DNA from: Veillonella intestinalis
GTDB lineage: Bacteria; Bacillota; Negativicutes; Veillonellales; Veillonellaceae
DNA: 64,000 nt
Direction of reading: 5' to 3'
NCBI RefSeq assembly: GCF_943193155.1
Contig: NZ_CALPDB010000007.1
Span: forward strand, 1-64,000
Part shown: one piece after another, positions 32,729 to 41,536 of the stretch
Layout of the letters: every line of letters begins with the position of its first letter
Position numbering within the stretch: the first letter of the stretch is position 1
The notes under the pieces: model-generated
Told to the model about the DNA's origin: nothing
Databases searched by the model: none
The model's input: only the letters and a program-made list of their open reading frames with translations
Program-made: the position numbers and the translations under genes

Positions 32729-33444
32729 GCGTTGATAGCCTCCATTTCTTCAACAATTAAACGAACCGCTTCTTGCGGATTGTCAGCTTTAGTAATAGGT
32801 CGTCCGATTACCAATTTAGAAGCGCCGTCTTGGAGGGCACTTTTTGGAGTGGCAATTCGTTTTTGGTCATTCGCTGCGGCAAAGGTAGGACGAATACCTG
32901 GGGTTACAATCAGAAAATCTTCCCCACAAGCTTCGCGAATAGCCTTTGCTTCCAAGGGTGAGGCTACTACACCATCCATGCCGGATGCTTTAGCTAATTT
33001 GGCGAGACGGAGTACTTGGTCTCGAATTGGCAATTGACCACCGATGGCTGTCCAAGCCTCATCATCAAAACTGGTGAGTACGGTAACAGCTAATAGTTTT
33101 GGTCGTTCCACTTGAAGTGATTCGGCAGCTTCCGTTGCGGCTTTGGCTGCGGCTGCCATCATAACGGGACCACCTTGAGCATGTAGGGTGATTAGTTTAG
33201 CACCTAAATGTGTAAGCGATGTTACGCCTTGGGCTACGGTGTTGGGAATATCGTGTAACTTTAGGTCAAGAAATACGGATTTTCCTTGTTCTTGAAGATA
33301 CGTTACCGTCTGTGCACCTGCTGCATAAAATAACTCCATACCAACTTTGTAATAGGAAACACTATCGCCTAATGTAGTTACTAGCTCTGTAACTTGCTCC
33401 ATTGTTGCTACGTCTAAGGCAACTATTAGTCTGTCATCTGCCAT
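32725..33444 (-). CDS. pyrF: Orotidine 5'-phosphate decarboxylase
   Basis: A 239-residue TIM-barrel enzyme that converts OMP to UMP. The catalytic tetrad lies in FLDLKLHDIPNTV (Lys-Asp-Lys...Asp pattern, about residues 60-72), the N terminus is LIVALDVATMEQV, and the phosphate loop includes TPGIRPTFA and GASKLVIGRPIT. GGAGG precedes ATG 33444. It is the first gene of the pyrFE unit; the remaining pyrimidine genes are elsewhere. Confidence 0.95.
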   Translation of the reverse strand: MADDRLIVALDVATMEQVTELVTTLGDSVSYYKVGMELFYAAGAQTVTYLQEQGKSVFLDLKLHDIPNTVAQGVTSLTHLGAKLITLHAQGGPVMMAAAAKAATEAAESLQVERPKLLAVTVLTSFDDEAWTAIGGQLPIRDQVLRLAKLAKASGMDGVVASPLEAKAIREACGEDFLIVTPGIRPTFAAANDQKRIATPKSALQDGASKLVIGRPITKADNPQEAVRLIVEEMEAINA

Positions 33445-33803
33445 GGTGAGCCTCCTTAATCGTATCCATATATAGATATATTCAAATAATTTTTACATAA
33501 AAAATAGGTAAAGTCAATTAAAACTTATACTGCTAGCGATAAAATAGATTTGTAGTTTGTAGACAAGCGATTGTATTCTTTAATCTATTTTATTATACCG
33601 TGGAATGCTTAGTATTGGCTATGAAATAGGCTATTTTTATTTGTCTCCTATTAAGGGTAGGGCGCTTAGTTAGGGTGACTTGAAATTTTGATGAAATATA
33701 GGTATCATAAATATATAGAGATTTCTTGATATAAAATTGAAAATTAATTTTATCAAGAGCCTATCTATTGATACGATTGTTAGTGAAGAATGGAGTGAAT
33801 GTA
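33445..33803. other. AT-rich gap between divergent pyrF and the RraA-like gene
   Basis: The gap contains a possible minus-strand -35 (TTGACT, 33512-33517) for pyrFE and an inverted repeat (AAAATAGATT 33541-33550 with AATCTATTTT 33582-33591). No gene or known riboswitch is visible. Both flanking genes must be expressed from it. Confidence 0.4.
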
Positions 33804-34499
33804 ATGGCAGTTGGTAATCGAGTGTATTTGCAACGACCTATGGTGAGCGAGGAATTATTGAATGAGTTTAAAGGGATTCCTGCCGCTAATGTAGCAGATT
33901 GTATGGGGCGTTTGAGTGCACTTCATCCACGTGTTTCCTTGAAGTCTGCCCCTAAACAACCTGTTACAGTAGGGCGTGCATTAACTGTGAAAACTCGTGG
34001 TGGCGATAATTTGATGATTCATAAAGCATTAAATATAGCTGAACCTGGCGATGTGATTATGGTATCTAATGATGGTGGTTCTGAATACCGTGCATTGATG
34101 GGTGAAATCATGTTTGGGTATGCTACATATAAACAATTAGCCGGTGTAGTTATTGATGGCCCTATTCGTGATAGTGATGCTGTGGCTACGATGGCATTGC
34201 CTGTATATGCTAATGGTACGAATCCTGCAGGGCCATATAAAAATGGTACTGGCGAAATCAATACACCTATTGCTTGTGGCGGTATTTCCGTAAATCCTGG
34301 TGATATCATTGTGATGGACCAAGATGGTGTTATTGTTGTACCATGGCAAGATGCAGCTGAAATAATTGAGAGTGCTAAGAAATTACAAGCTGAAGATGCT
34401 GAAAAAGTACATGAAGCATTAATTGGCGAAGCCGATCGTCAATGGATTGAAGACCAGTTGAAAGAACAAGGGACTGAGATAATTGATGGACAATATTAA
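33804..34499 (+). CDS. RraA-like protein (4-hydroxy-4-methyl-2-oxoglutarate aldolase/oxaloacetate decarboxylase family)
   Basis: A 231-residue protein of the RraA/HMG-aldolase superfamily. The conserved parts are ANVADCMGRLSA, AEPGDVIMVSNDGG, VIDGPIRDSDA and NPGDIIVMDQDGVIVVP. Catalytic members need a GxxxRDxxxL-type motif with Arg-Asp, visible here as PIRDSDAV; true RraA RNase E inhibitors lack full activity. Hence an aldolase or oxaloacetate decarboxylase role is more likely than RNase control. ATG 33804 follows GGAG. The gene is monocistronic, ending at a strong nested terminator. Confidence 0.82.
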   Translation: MAVGNRVYLQRPMVSEELLNEFKGIPAANVADCMGRLSALHPRVSLKSAPKQPVTVGRALTVKTRGGDNLMIHKALNIAEPGDVIMVSNDGGSEYRALMGEIMFGYATYKQLAGVVIDGPIRDSDAVATMALPVYANGTNPAGPYKNGTGEINTPIACGGISVNPGDIIVMDQDGVIVVPWQDAAEIIESAKKLQAEDAEKVHEALIGEADRQWIEDQLKEQGTEIIDGQY

Positions 34500-34540
34500 A
34501 TAATCAAGTCGATAGAATATTAGTGGTATATACATAGATA

Positions 34541-34612
34541 AGCGTGCCTGTAGTTATTTGTCCTGGCGATGCAAGCATCAAGGGACTTCATAACTACAGG
34601 CACGCTTTCTAT
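34541..34612 (+). terminator. Nested terminator after the RraA-like gene
   Basis: AGCGTGCCTGTAGTTAT pairs perfectly with ATAACTACAGGCACGCT (34541-34557 with 34590-34606). Its loop holds a second stem (GATGC with GCATC, GTCC with GGGAC). A T-rich run follows. Confidence 0.9.
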
Positions 34613-34926
34613 TTTTTACACAAATAAATTTCTATCAACTTGATTATTTAGTGTTTAGGAGGGTGGGTAGAGGGACTTCATAACTATGTAATCTTTTTAT
34701 TTAAGCACAGTACACATTAGTGAAAATGTAACTATTTAATATTGTAAAGATAGGGGCAGCGTGGGACTTCATAACTACAGGCACGCTTTTTATTTTTTAC
34801 ACAAATAAATTTCTATCAACTTAATTATTTAATGTTTAGAAGAGCGAGTAGAGGGTAAAGGGACTTCATAACTATACAATCTTTTTATTTAAGCACAGTA
34901 CACATTAGTGAAAATGTAATTATTTA
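34583..34926. repeat. Direct duplication of about 160 bp
   Basis: The segment at about 34583-34738 (GGACTTCATAACTACAGGCA onward) recurs at about 34764-34926 with a few substitutions and a 7-bp insertion. The second copy runs into the stop codon of the dehydrogenase gene, so the duplication copied the gene's 3' flank. Within each copy GGACTTCATAACTA also occurs twice. Confidence 0.85.
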
Positions 34927-35874
34927 CACTAAATTTTGTGGTGTACCGGCTTCCCATTGTTTTATGTTTTCAATAACAATGTCGGCTCTTGTTTCAAGGG
35001 CTTCTTTGCTAGCAAAGGCGACATGAGGTGTTAAGACAGTATTTTTTGCATGACAGAGTGGATGGTCAGCTGGAATTGGTGGTTCCATTTCAAAAACATC
35101 GATACCAGCACCAGCTAAACGGCCTTCGTTTAAAGCAGCGGCTAAAGCTTCGCTATCTACTACTGGACCACGAGCTGTGTTAATAAGAACTGCAGATGAC
35201 TTCATGAGTTTGATTGTTTCTGCATCCACTAAGCCTTTGGTGTCTTCTGTAAGTGGTGTATGTAAAGATACGAAGTCAGCTTGACGGAACAACTCTTCTT
35301 TGGAAACAAAGGTAACACCTTTAGCTATTAAATCAGGTTTTTCACTGCGATTATATGCAATAACACGACAGCCAAAGGCAAGGGCAATTTCGGCTACACG
35401 TTTACCAATAGCACCAGTGCCAACAACGCCAAATGTTTTACCGAATAATTCAAAACCAACAAGTCCTGTTTTGGTGCCTTCATGACGACTTTGGTGGTCA
35501 CATGGAACGATGTTGCGACATACAGAGATGGCTAGGCCAAAGGCTAATTCAGCAACTGCATTGGTGGAGTAGCCCGCTGCATTACATACAGTAATATTAC
35601 GTTCACGACAAGTAGCCAAATCAACATGATCCACACCTGTAAAGGCAATCGAAATCATTTTTAAATTTGGACATTGGCGAATAATATCACCAGATAATTT
35701 TTGATTGGCTAAGATTAGGACATCAGCTTCTTTTACACGGTCCAATAATTTAGCCTGATCTAATTCTTGAGTTTCAGGATAGAAAAACTCATGACCCGCT
35801 GCTTTAAGTGGTGCTGATACGGCTTCAATTTTTTCTGCTGATACGCCTAATGGCTCCATTACGATAATTTTCAT
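34924..35874 (-). CDS. D-isomer-specific 2-hydroxyacid dehydrogenase
   Basis: A 316-residue NAD-dependent dehydrogenase of the D-lactate/phosphoglycerate family. The nucleotide-binding GVVGTGAIGKRVAEIAL is near residues 145-161; the catalytic Arg is in INTARGPVVDS, Glu in the EMEPP segment and His in LTPHVAFAS. It reduces a 2-keto acid or oxidises a D-2-hydroxyacid; hydroxypyruvate, pyruvate or 2-ketoisocaproate are possible substrates. Together with LarA in the same window, a D-lactate role would make sense but is inference. GAGG precedes ATG 35874. Confidence 0.86.
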   Translation of the reverse strand: MKIIVMEPLGVSAEKIEAVSAPLKAAGHEFFYPETQELDQAKLLDRVKEADVLILANQKLSGDIIRQCPNLKMISIAFTGVDHVDLATCRERNITVCNAAGYSTNAVAELAFGLAISVCRNIVPCDHQSRHEGTKTGLVGFELFGKTFGVVGTGAIGKRVAEIALAFGCRVIAYNRSEKPDLIAKGVTFVSKEELFRQADFVSLHTPLTEDTKGLVDAETIKLMKSSAVLINTARGPVVDSEALAAALNEGRLAGAGIDVFEMEPPIPADHPLCHAKNTVLTPHVAFASKEALETRADIVIENIKQWEAGTPQNLV

Positions 35875-36205
35875 GGTGTCACCTCGTTAATTTAGATTCA
35901 AAGATAGATTATACATTGTCTTTATTATACGCCAAATATCGAAGGTGTTCAATGAAGTTGATACCAGACTTAAGAATTTATTATTGCAAAGTTTATACAG
36001 GTTCTTGGCTTAGAAATTCTCTTTTGGTGGAAGAGAATCTATTTATATCAATGCCTTGTCTAGGCTTAGGGCTAGGGAATTTATATAAAGGCTATATTGC
36101 TATTTTATAAAAAAAGAGTAAAATATAAGAAGATTTTACATACTGTTTAAGCAATTATTACAGATTTTAAGTTAGTATAATGTATTTAAAGTTATGAGGG
36201 ATATT

Positions 36206-36829
36206 GTGAGAAAAGTTAATATTGTTACATTTTTGTTTCTGTTAGCAGCAATACCGCTTGCTATATGCTTACCTAAGTGGGCTTTTTGGGAAAATCATTG
36301 GGTAGAAAATATGCAGGCTGTAGTTTTACTAGGTGCTTGTCTGTTTAATTTTGTTTGGGCTATAAAGAGTGAAGACTCAATCAGTTATTTGAAATCAATA
36401 TATATAAGTGAGGCTATTTTATTTTTAGTTGCCTTTGGCCGTGAAATTAGTTGGGGCCGTATATTTTATCCAGTCGGTATGGGATCGGAAGGACCTGAAT
36501 TTTTAAGTATCAAAGAAGTGTGGTTTGGGCCTTATTTACCTTGGGTATTAGGTCTTGCCGGACTTATATTACTTTATAATTTATGGCGAAGTCGTACTTT
36601 GATACGATCTATATTTAGTCAGTATAAGAGCGATCATACGATTCGTCTGTATTTAGTTCTTTTTATATTGGGATTAGTTTTAAGTGAAACGGTTTTTGAA
36701 AAGAATTTAATTACGCCTTTAGAACCGTATCATCAAGGTTTTGAGGAAGTGTTTGAGCTGATTGCTTATTGGTCAGCATTTGCCATATCGTATCGTTTGA
36801 AACAGCTATTCATGCATTTGCCAAGATAG
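36206..36829 (+). CDS. Integral membrane protein of unknown function
   Basis: A 207-residue protein with about five membrane spans (VTFLFLLAAIPLAICL at the N terminus, MQAVVLLGACLFNFVWAI, YISEAILFLVAF, LPWVLGLAGLILLYNLW, LYLVLFILGLVLSE). Conserved-looking polar motifs within or beside spans are GREISWGRIFYP and EPYHQGFEEVFELIAYW, where His, Glu and Arg may form an active or ligand site. I do not recognise the family. GTG 36206 is preferred because GAGGG precedes it; ATG 36194 is also in frame. Confidence 0.65.
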   Translation: MRKVNIVTFLFLLAAIPLAICLPKWAFWENHWVENMQAVVLLGACLFNFVWAIKSEDSISYLKSIYISEAILFLVAFGREISWGRIFYPVGMGSEGPEFLSIKEVWFGPYLPWVLGLAGLILLYNLWRSRTLIRSIFSQYKSDHTIRLYLVLFILGLVLSETVFEKNLITPLEPYHQGFEEVFELIAYWSAFAISYRLKQLFMHLPR

Positions 36830-36894
36830 TTGGCACAGTAATTTGGCTATTTAGTAAACAAAGCCAAAGTATAATATGTAATATATAAAAAAGC

Positions 36895-37000
36895 AGCTTA
36901 TAGATAAAAATATAAATAGAAGATAAAAGTATAAATAGAAGGTAGAAGTCTAAATAGAAGAGAGAAGAAAAAATAAAGATAAAAAATAAAACGAAAGATA
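36895..37000. repeat. Degenerate A-rich tandem repeat
   Basis: Variants of ATAAATAGAAGATAAAAGT/ATAAATAGAAGGTAGAAGT are repeated several times after the membrane-protein gene, then decay into AAATAAAGATAAAAAATAAAA. No gene is visible between 36830 and 37266. Confidence 0.6.
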
Positions 37001-37015
37001 TATGTCTAGTGGTGC

Positions 37016-37067
37016 AGGAATTTAATGTAAAATTCTATAGAGTTTTACATTAAATTCCTTATTTTTT
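37016..37067 (+). terminator. Terminator upstream of the hydrogenase gene
   Basis: AGGAATTTAATGTAAAA (37016-37032) pairs perfectly with TTTTACATTAAATTCCT (37043-37059), followed by TATTTTTTT. Confidence 0.9.
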
Positions 37068-37127
37068 TAAGACCATAACTATTAGTAAATGCATAGTAAA
37101 TATGCACAAAGTTTATCTAATTCCTAT

Positions 37128-37217
37128 TTGAAAATAGGACATTTAAGATGATATACTACAAAGAGACATCACTCACAACCATGAATCGCATGGTCGAGGT
37201 CCATTCCGGCAGATGTC
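37128..37217 (+). promoter_or_regulatory. Promoter and structured leader of the [FeFe] hydrogenase gene
   Basis: TTGAAA (37128-37133), 18-bp spacer and TATACT (37152-37157) form a promoter. The leader then folds: GACATC (37165-37170) with GATGTC (37212-37217) enclosing ACCATG with CATGGT (37178-37183 with 37189-37194). It lies about 50 nt before the start codon. I do not recognise it as a known riboswitch. Confidence 0.5.
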
Positions 37218-37266
37218 GGGGTATTTGAATACATAACTAGTATTATATTGTGTGAGGTGCAAAATT

Positions 37267-38709
37267 ATGAGTTTCGAAAGTCGATTCCAACACATTGATC
37301 GTCGTGTCCCAATTGCTGAAGATAACATTGCGATTGTACATGATTTGGAAAAATGTAAAAACTGTACATTATGTCGTCGTGCTTGTGCAGACGTGATGGG
37401 TGTACTTGACTACTATGATTTAGAATCTACAGGGGATAATCCTATCTGTGTTCATTGTGGTCAATGTGCCGCTGCGTGTCCATTCGATTCCATGAATGAA
37501 CGTAGTGAATTAGATCAAGTAAAAGCAGCGATTGCTGATCCAGATAAAATTGTTGTTATTCAAACAGCACCAGCTGTACGCGTTGGTATTGGTGAAGAAT
37601 TTGGTTATGAACCAGGTTCCTTCTTAGAAGGTAAAATGATTGGTGCCCTTCGTGCCTTAGGTGCGGACTATGTAGTTGACACTAATTTTGGTGCTGACTT
37701 AACTATCATGGAAGAAGCTAGCGAATTAATTGAACGTGTTATTAATGGTCATGGCGAATTGCCACAGTTCACTAGTTGCTGTCCAGCATGGGTAAAATTT
37801 GCTGAAACATATTATCCAGAATATTTACCTAATATTTCTACAACTCGTAGCTGTATTGCTATGGAAGCAGCTATGTTAAAAACATATTTTGCTGAAAAAA
37901 TGAAATTGGATCCAGAAAAAATTGTATCCGTAAGTGTAGCACCATGTACAGCTAAGAAATTTGAAATTCGTCGTCCAGAACAGAACAAATCTGCTGAATA
38001 CTGGGGCAAAGAAGATCTTCGCGATACTGATTATTGCATTACTACTCGTGAGTTTGCAAAATGGATTCGTGAGTCTGGTATTGATTTCACACAAGTAGAA
38101 GAATCTACTATGGATAAATATATTGGTGCTGAAACTGGTGGTAGTGTTATTTTCTGTAACACTGGTGGCGTAATGGAAGCGGCTATGCGTAGTGCTTACA
38201 AATTCATCACTGGTAATGAACCATCTCCAGAACCTTTCACTAACTTACAAGATGTTCGTGGTATGGAAGGTGTTAAAGAAGCTGACGTTGAAATCGCTGG
38301 TAAAACATTAAAAGTTGCCGTAGTTCATGGTGGTAAAAATATCCGCGATTTCTTAGATAATATGAAAGCAACTGGCAAGAAATATGATTTCATTGAAATG
38401 ATGGCTTGCCGTGGTGGTTGTATTGGTGGTGGCGGTCAGCCACGCGTTAAAATGCCAGTAGCTGATAAAGTAAAATCAGCTCGTATTGAAGGTATTTATA
38501 AAGCTGATTCTGAAATGAAACTTCGTTCCAGCTATGAAAATCCAGAAATTAAGGCAATTTACGAAGAATTCTTAGGTAAACCATTAGGGGAACGTTCCGA
38601 AGAATTGTTACATACTCATTACACTGATCGCAGTGCTGATTTAGGTGTTCGTAAAGATGTAACACCTGAAACTTGTCCAACATCTCCTAAATTTAAAAAG
38701 CCTGAATAA
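37267..38709 (+). CDS. Monomeric [FeFe] hydrogenase
   Basis: A 480-residue iron-only hydrogenase that makes or consumes H2. The N terminus binds two [4Fe-4S] clusters (CKNCTLCRRAC and CVHCGQCAAACPF, residues about 31-76). The H-cluster domain has all three signatures: TSCCPAWVKFAE, PCTAKKFE and MACRGGCIGGGGQP. The length matches simple ferredoxin-dependent enzymes (M2-like), so it probably takes electrons from ferredoxin, releasing hydrogen during lactate fermentation. The HydEFG maturases are not in this window. Codon use resembles a highly expressed gene. Its own promoter and a structured leader precede it. Confidence 0.93.
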   Translation: MSFESRFQHIDRRVPIAEDNIAIVHDLEKCKNCTLCRRACADVMGVLDYYDLESTGDNPICVHCGQCAAACPFDSMNERSELDQVKAAIADPDKIVVIQTAPAVRVGIGEEFGYEPGSFLEGKMIGALRALGADYVVDTNFGADLTIMEEASELIERVINGHGELPQFTSCCPAWVKFAETYYPEYLPNISTTRSCIAMEAAMLKTYFAEKMKLDPEKIVSVSVAPCTAKKFEIRRPEQNKSAEYWGKEDLRDTDYCITTREFAKWIRESGIDFTQVEESTMDKYIGAETGGSVIFCNTGGVMEAAMRSAYKFITGNEPSPEPFTNLQDVRGMEGVKEADVEIAGKTLKVAVVHGGKNIRDFLDNMKATGKKYDFIEMMACRGGCIGGGGQPRVKMPVADKVKSARIEGIYKADSEMKLRSSYENPEIKAIYEEFLGKPLGERSEELLHTHYTDRSADLGVRKDVTPETCPTSPKFKKPE

Positions 38710-38770
38710 AACTAGGCTATTATATATTGAGATGAGACTAGTTTTACTATAGCTTAACTATAAGACAAAT

Positions 38771-38818
38771 AGGGCATTGGAGGCTGGTGCTAAGCATTAG
38801 CTTCAATGCCCTTTTTAT
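38771..38818 (+). terminator. Terminator after the hydrogenase gene
   Basis: AGGGCATTG pairs with CAATGCCCT (38771-38779 with 38804-38812), with an inner imperfect stem, followed by TTTTTAT. Confidence 0.85.
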
Positions 38819-38964
38819 ATACTAAGTAAAAAGCAGAGGGTAGATTATTATTTTATAGCTATGCTTGCTGGTACAACTACAGTTGACAGATATGTTTTAT
38901 TTGAAGTATCATAATATATATCCAAAAGGTGATATTTAATATGCCTTTATTAATAATTGTATAG

Positions 38965-39077
38965 TATCATCCAGAGCAGCTGAGGGAACTGGCCCATTGA
39001 TGCTGCGGCAACCTGCTTTATAATTGGGGTTATGAAGCAAGGTGCTAAGTCCAACGGGAAACCGACAGATGATAAGA
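38965..39077 (+). promoter_or_regulatory. SAM-I (S-box) riboswitch aptamer
   Basis: S-box blocks are present in order: ATCCAGAGCAGCTGAGGGAA, CTGGCCC, GCGGCAACC, AAGGTGCTAAGTCCAACGGG and GACAGATGAT closing the P1 helix. It lies directly upstream of a YxjG/YxjH-type gene, as in Bacillus. High SAM would lead to termination. Confidence 0.92.
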
Positions 39078-39082
39078 CATAG

Positions 39083-39108
39083 GTCGTCATTTGTTGACGA
39101 CTTTTTTT
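39083..39108 (+). terminator. Riboswitch terminator of the YxjG-azlCD operon
   Basis: GTCGTCA (39083-39089) pairs with TGACGAC (39095-39101), followed by seven T. It forms the expression platform of the SAM-I riboswitch. Confidence 0.88.
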
Positions 39109-39141
39109 ATTTATGGGCCACTAGGAGAGGAGACTGAGAGT

Positions 39142-40287
39142 ATGAGTAATACAAAACAAGTAATCGGTAAAGGACCATTTCGTTATGATGTAGTAGGTAG
39201 CTTTTTGCGACCTGATGCAGTAAAAGAAGCTCGTCAAGCCGTCGAAGCAGGCAAGATAAATGCAGTAGAATTACGTAAAGTAGAAGATGATTCAATTCGC
39301 GATTTGATTAATAAAGAAGTAGAAGTAGGCTTACGAGCTGTAACTGATGGTGAGTTCCGTCGAGCTTACTGGCATTTGGACTTTTTAGAACAATTAGTGG
39401 GTGTTGAGCGAATTAAAGCAGAACAGTGGTCTGTGGCTTTCAAAGGGCATCAGCCAAAGGCGGCTACGCTTAAAATCGTAGGTGACATTGATTTCCCTGA
39501 GGATCATCCATTTATAAAAGACTTTCAGTTTGTGAAAGAATGTGCAGGGGATAGCGCTGTTGCTAAATTTACGATTCCTTCACCATCTATGCTTCATTTG
39601 ATTTGTTGTGTCCGTGAAGAACATTATGAAGCATTACCACAATATGCGCAAGAAGAAGCCTTATTTGAGGCTATTGCTAAAGCATATCGCAAGGCAATTC
39701 AAGCTTTTTATGCAGCTGGTTGTCGTTATTTGCAATTAGATGATACTTCTTGGGGTGAATTTTGTGATGAAACTAAGCGTAAAGAATATGCAGCTCGTGG
39801 CTTAGATTTGCAATATATTGCTAAAAAATATGTGGAAGTTATTAATTATGCATTAGAAGGAAAACCAGATGATTTAGCCGTGACTATGCATATTTGTCGT
39901 GGTAATTTTAGATCGACTTGGTTCTCGTCTGGTGGTTATGAACCAATTGCAGAGACCTTGTTTGGTCATTGTCATATTGATGGCTTCTTCTTGGAGTATG
40001 ACTCTGATAGAGCGGGTGGTTTTGCACCATTGCGGTTTATTAAAAATCAAAAAGTGGTACTAGGTTTAGTGACTTCTAAATTCCCTGAGTTAGAAAAAGA
40101 AGAAGATTTATTAGCCCGTATTGAAGAAGCATCGCTATATGTACCAAAAGAACAATTAGCCTTAAGTCCACAGTGTGGCTTTGCCTCCACGGAGGAAGGC
40201 AATAATCTAACTGAAGCAGAGCAATTTGCGAAGTTAGCCCTTATTAAACGTGTGGCAGAAAAGGCTTGGGGGCCTTATGAAGATTGA
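39142..40287 (+). CDS. MetE-like methyltransferase, YxjG/YxjH type
   Basis: A 381-residue protein of the cobalamin-independent methionine synthase (UROD/MetE C-terminal) superfamily, without the N-terminal half of full MetE. Conserved parts are YDVVGSFLRPDAVKEAR, GCRYLQLDDTSWGEFCD, MHICRGNFRSTW and LALSPQCGFAS, where the His, Cys and Glu/Asp residues of the zinc site would lie. In Bacillus the similar yxjG and yxjH genes are also S-box controlled and act in methionine recycling. ATG 39142 follows GGAGAGGAG. It overlaps azlC by 11 bases. Confidence 0.86.
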   Translation: MSNTKQVIGKGPFRYDVVGSFLRPDAVKEARQAVEAGKINAVELRKVEDDSIRDLINKEVEVGLRAVTDGEFRRAYWHLDFLEQLVGVERIKAEQWSVAFKGHQPKAATLKIVGDIDFPEDHPFIKDFQFVKECAGDSAVAKFTIPSPSMLHLICCVREEHYEALPQYAQEEALFEAIAKAYRKAIQAFYAAGCRYLQLDDTSWGEFCDETKRKEYAARGLDLQYIAKKYVEVINYALEGKPDDLAVTMHICRGNFRSTWFSSGGYEPIAETLFGHCHIDGFFLEYDSDRAGGFAPLRFIKNQKVVLGLVTSKFPELEKEEDLLARIEEASLYVPKEQLALSPQCGFASTEEGNNLTEAEQFAKLALIKRVAEKAWGPYED

Positions 40288-41002
40288 TGAAACAAATAAA
40301 GGTCGGGAAGCCTTTCGCTATGCTTTCCCCCTAACAGTACCGATTTGTGCTAGTTTCCTTTTTTTAGGAATTTCTTATGGCTTGTATGCAGTAGGACAGG
40401 GCTTGCCTTGGTATTTGCCATTTCTTATGAGTGCTACTATTTTTGCAGGATCTATGGAGTTTGTCACTGTAGCCTTGTTGGCTGCGCCATTTGATCCTTT
40501 AGGGGCATTCGTATTAGCTTTTATGGTCAATGGGCGTCATATTTTTTATGGCCTTACTATGTTGACTCGTTATGGCCCCTTAGATTGGAAGAAATATCCG
40601 TTGATTTATGGTTTATGTGATGAAACATTTGCTATTAATGCGACCATTAATTTACCGAGTCAAATTGATCGAGGGTGGTTTTATTTACATGTAACTTGGC
40701 TAAACTATATATATTGGGTAGGCGGTGTTGCCCTTGGCGCTATAGGGAGTCATTTTATTAAATTCAATATGCAAGGGATTGAATTTATTTTAACGGCCTT
40801 ATTTACAGTCATATTTTTAGACATGTTATTAACAGCTAAAAAATATCAGTCTGGTTTGATTGGTTTCTTCGTGGCACTTGGCATGCTGTATTTGTTAGGT
40901 CCTAATTTATTTATTTTGCCAGCCATGGCATTGATGGTCATTATATTCTGTGGACTCTTTTGGTTTAATAGTAAGGGTGAAAAGGAGGCGCGTAATATAT
41001 GA
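40277..41002 (+). CDS. azlC: AzlC-family branched-chain amino acid/methionine transporter, large subunit
   Basis: A 241-residue membrane protein with AzlC hallmarks (FRYAFPLTVPICASFLFLGI near the N terminus, then SATIFAGSMEFVTVALL and FMVNGRHIFYGL). With AzlD it forms a two-component amino-acid exporter; the Corynebacterium homologue BrnFE exports branched-chain amino acids and methionine. ATG 40277 is inside the end of the upstream gene, so translation is coupled. Being behind the same SAM-I riboswitch ties it to methionine; see the finding on direction of transport. Confidence 0.9.
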   Translation: MKIDETNKGREAFRYAFPLTVPICASFLFLGISYGLYAVGQGLPWYLPFLMSATIFAGSMEFVTVALLAAPFDPLGAFVLAFMVNGRHIFYGLTMLTRYGPLDWKKYPLIYGLCDETFAINATINLPSQIDRGWFYLHVTWLNYIYWVGGVALGAIGSHFIKFNMQGIEFILTALFTVIFLDMLLTAKKYQSGLIGFFVALGMLYLLGPNLFILPAMALMVIIFCGLFWFNSKGEKEARNI

Positions 41003-41331
41003 CTGGTTGGGAAATTGTACTTACGATTGGTGCTGTTGTTTTAGGCACTATGGCAACGCGGTTTACCCCATTTCTTATTTTTTCAAAAGCGGGTAAGCCA
41101 CCTGCTATTATTGCTTATTTAGGCACTGTGTTGCCAGCCGCTGTTATGGGTTTATTGGTAGTATATTCTTTAAAAGACATGACAGTGTGGACCTATCCCC
41201 ATGGCTTACCTGAAATCATTGCTATTGTAAGTATTATCTTGGTACATTTATTAAAGCGCAATATGTTATTGAGTATTGCTACGGGGACTGTTGTATATAT
41301 GGTTCTTATTCAGCAGGTATTTGTGAAGTGA
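40999..41331 (+). CDS. azlD: AzlD-family small subunit
   Basis: A 110-residue protein with four spans (IVLTIGAVVLGTMATRF, AIIAYLGTVLPAAVMGLLVV and others) and the AzlD motif TRFTPFLIF near residues 19-27. It overlaps azlC by four bases (ATGA) after AAGGAGG. It is the obligate partner of AzlC. The operon then ends; a terminator follows at 41427. Confidence 0.9.
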   Translation: MTGWEIVLTIGAVVLGTMATRFTPFLIFSKAGKPPAIIAYLGTVLPAAVMGLLVVYSLKDMTVWTYPHGLPEIIAIVSIILVHLLKRNMLLSIATGTVVYMVLIQQVFVK

Positions 41332-41426
41332 GCAAAAATTGCTAACTATAATAATGGGAAAGATGATTATTTACCATTATTTTGAAGTTTTAATAAAAAA
41401 TAGTGCTAAGCATGCAAAACAGCTAT

Positions 41427-41470
41427 AGCCCGATTCCTCTAGTAATTACGGAGTGAATCGGGCTTTTTGC
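41427..41470 (+). terminator. Terminator after azlD
   Basis: AGCCCGATTC (41427-41436) pairs with GAATCGGGCT (41455-41464), followed by TTTTTGC. Confidence 0.88.
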
Positions 41471-41536
41471 TCGTAAATAAATAGTAAAAATAGTGTAAAA
41501 ATAAAAGTCGTATGTTAACAATGCATAGCAAATATG

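Noticed and set aside
35916-36110. A 64-codon plus-strand frame between the dehydrogenase and the membrane-protein gene
   Set aside because: No ribosome site, unusual composition and overlap with the promoter region of the divergent dehydrogenase; no supporting motif.
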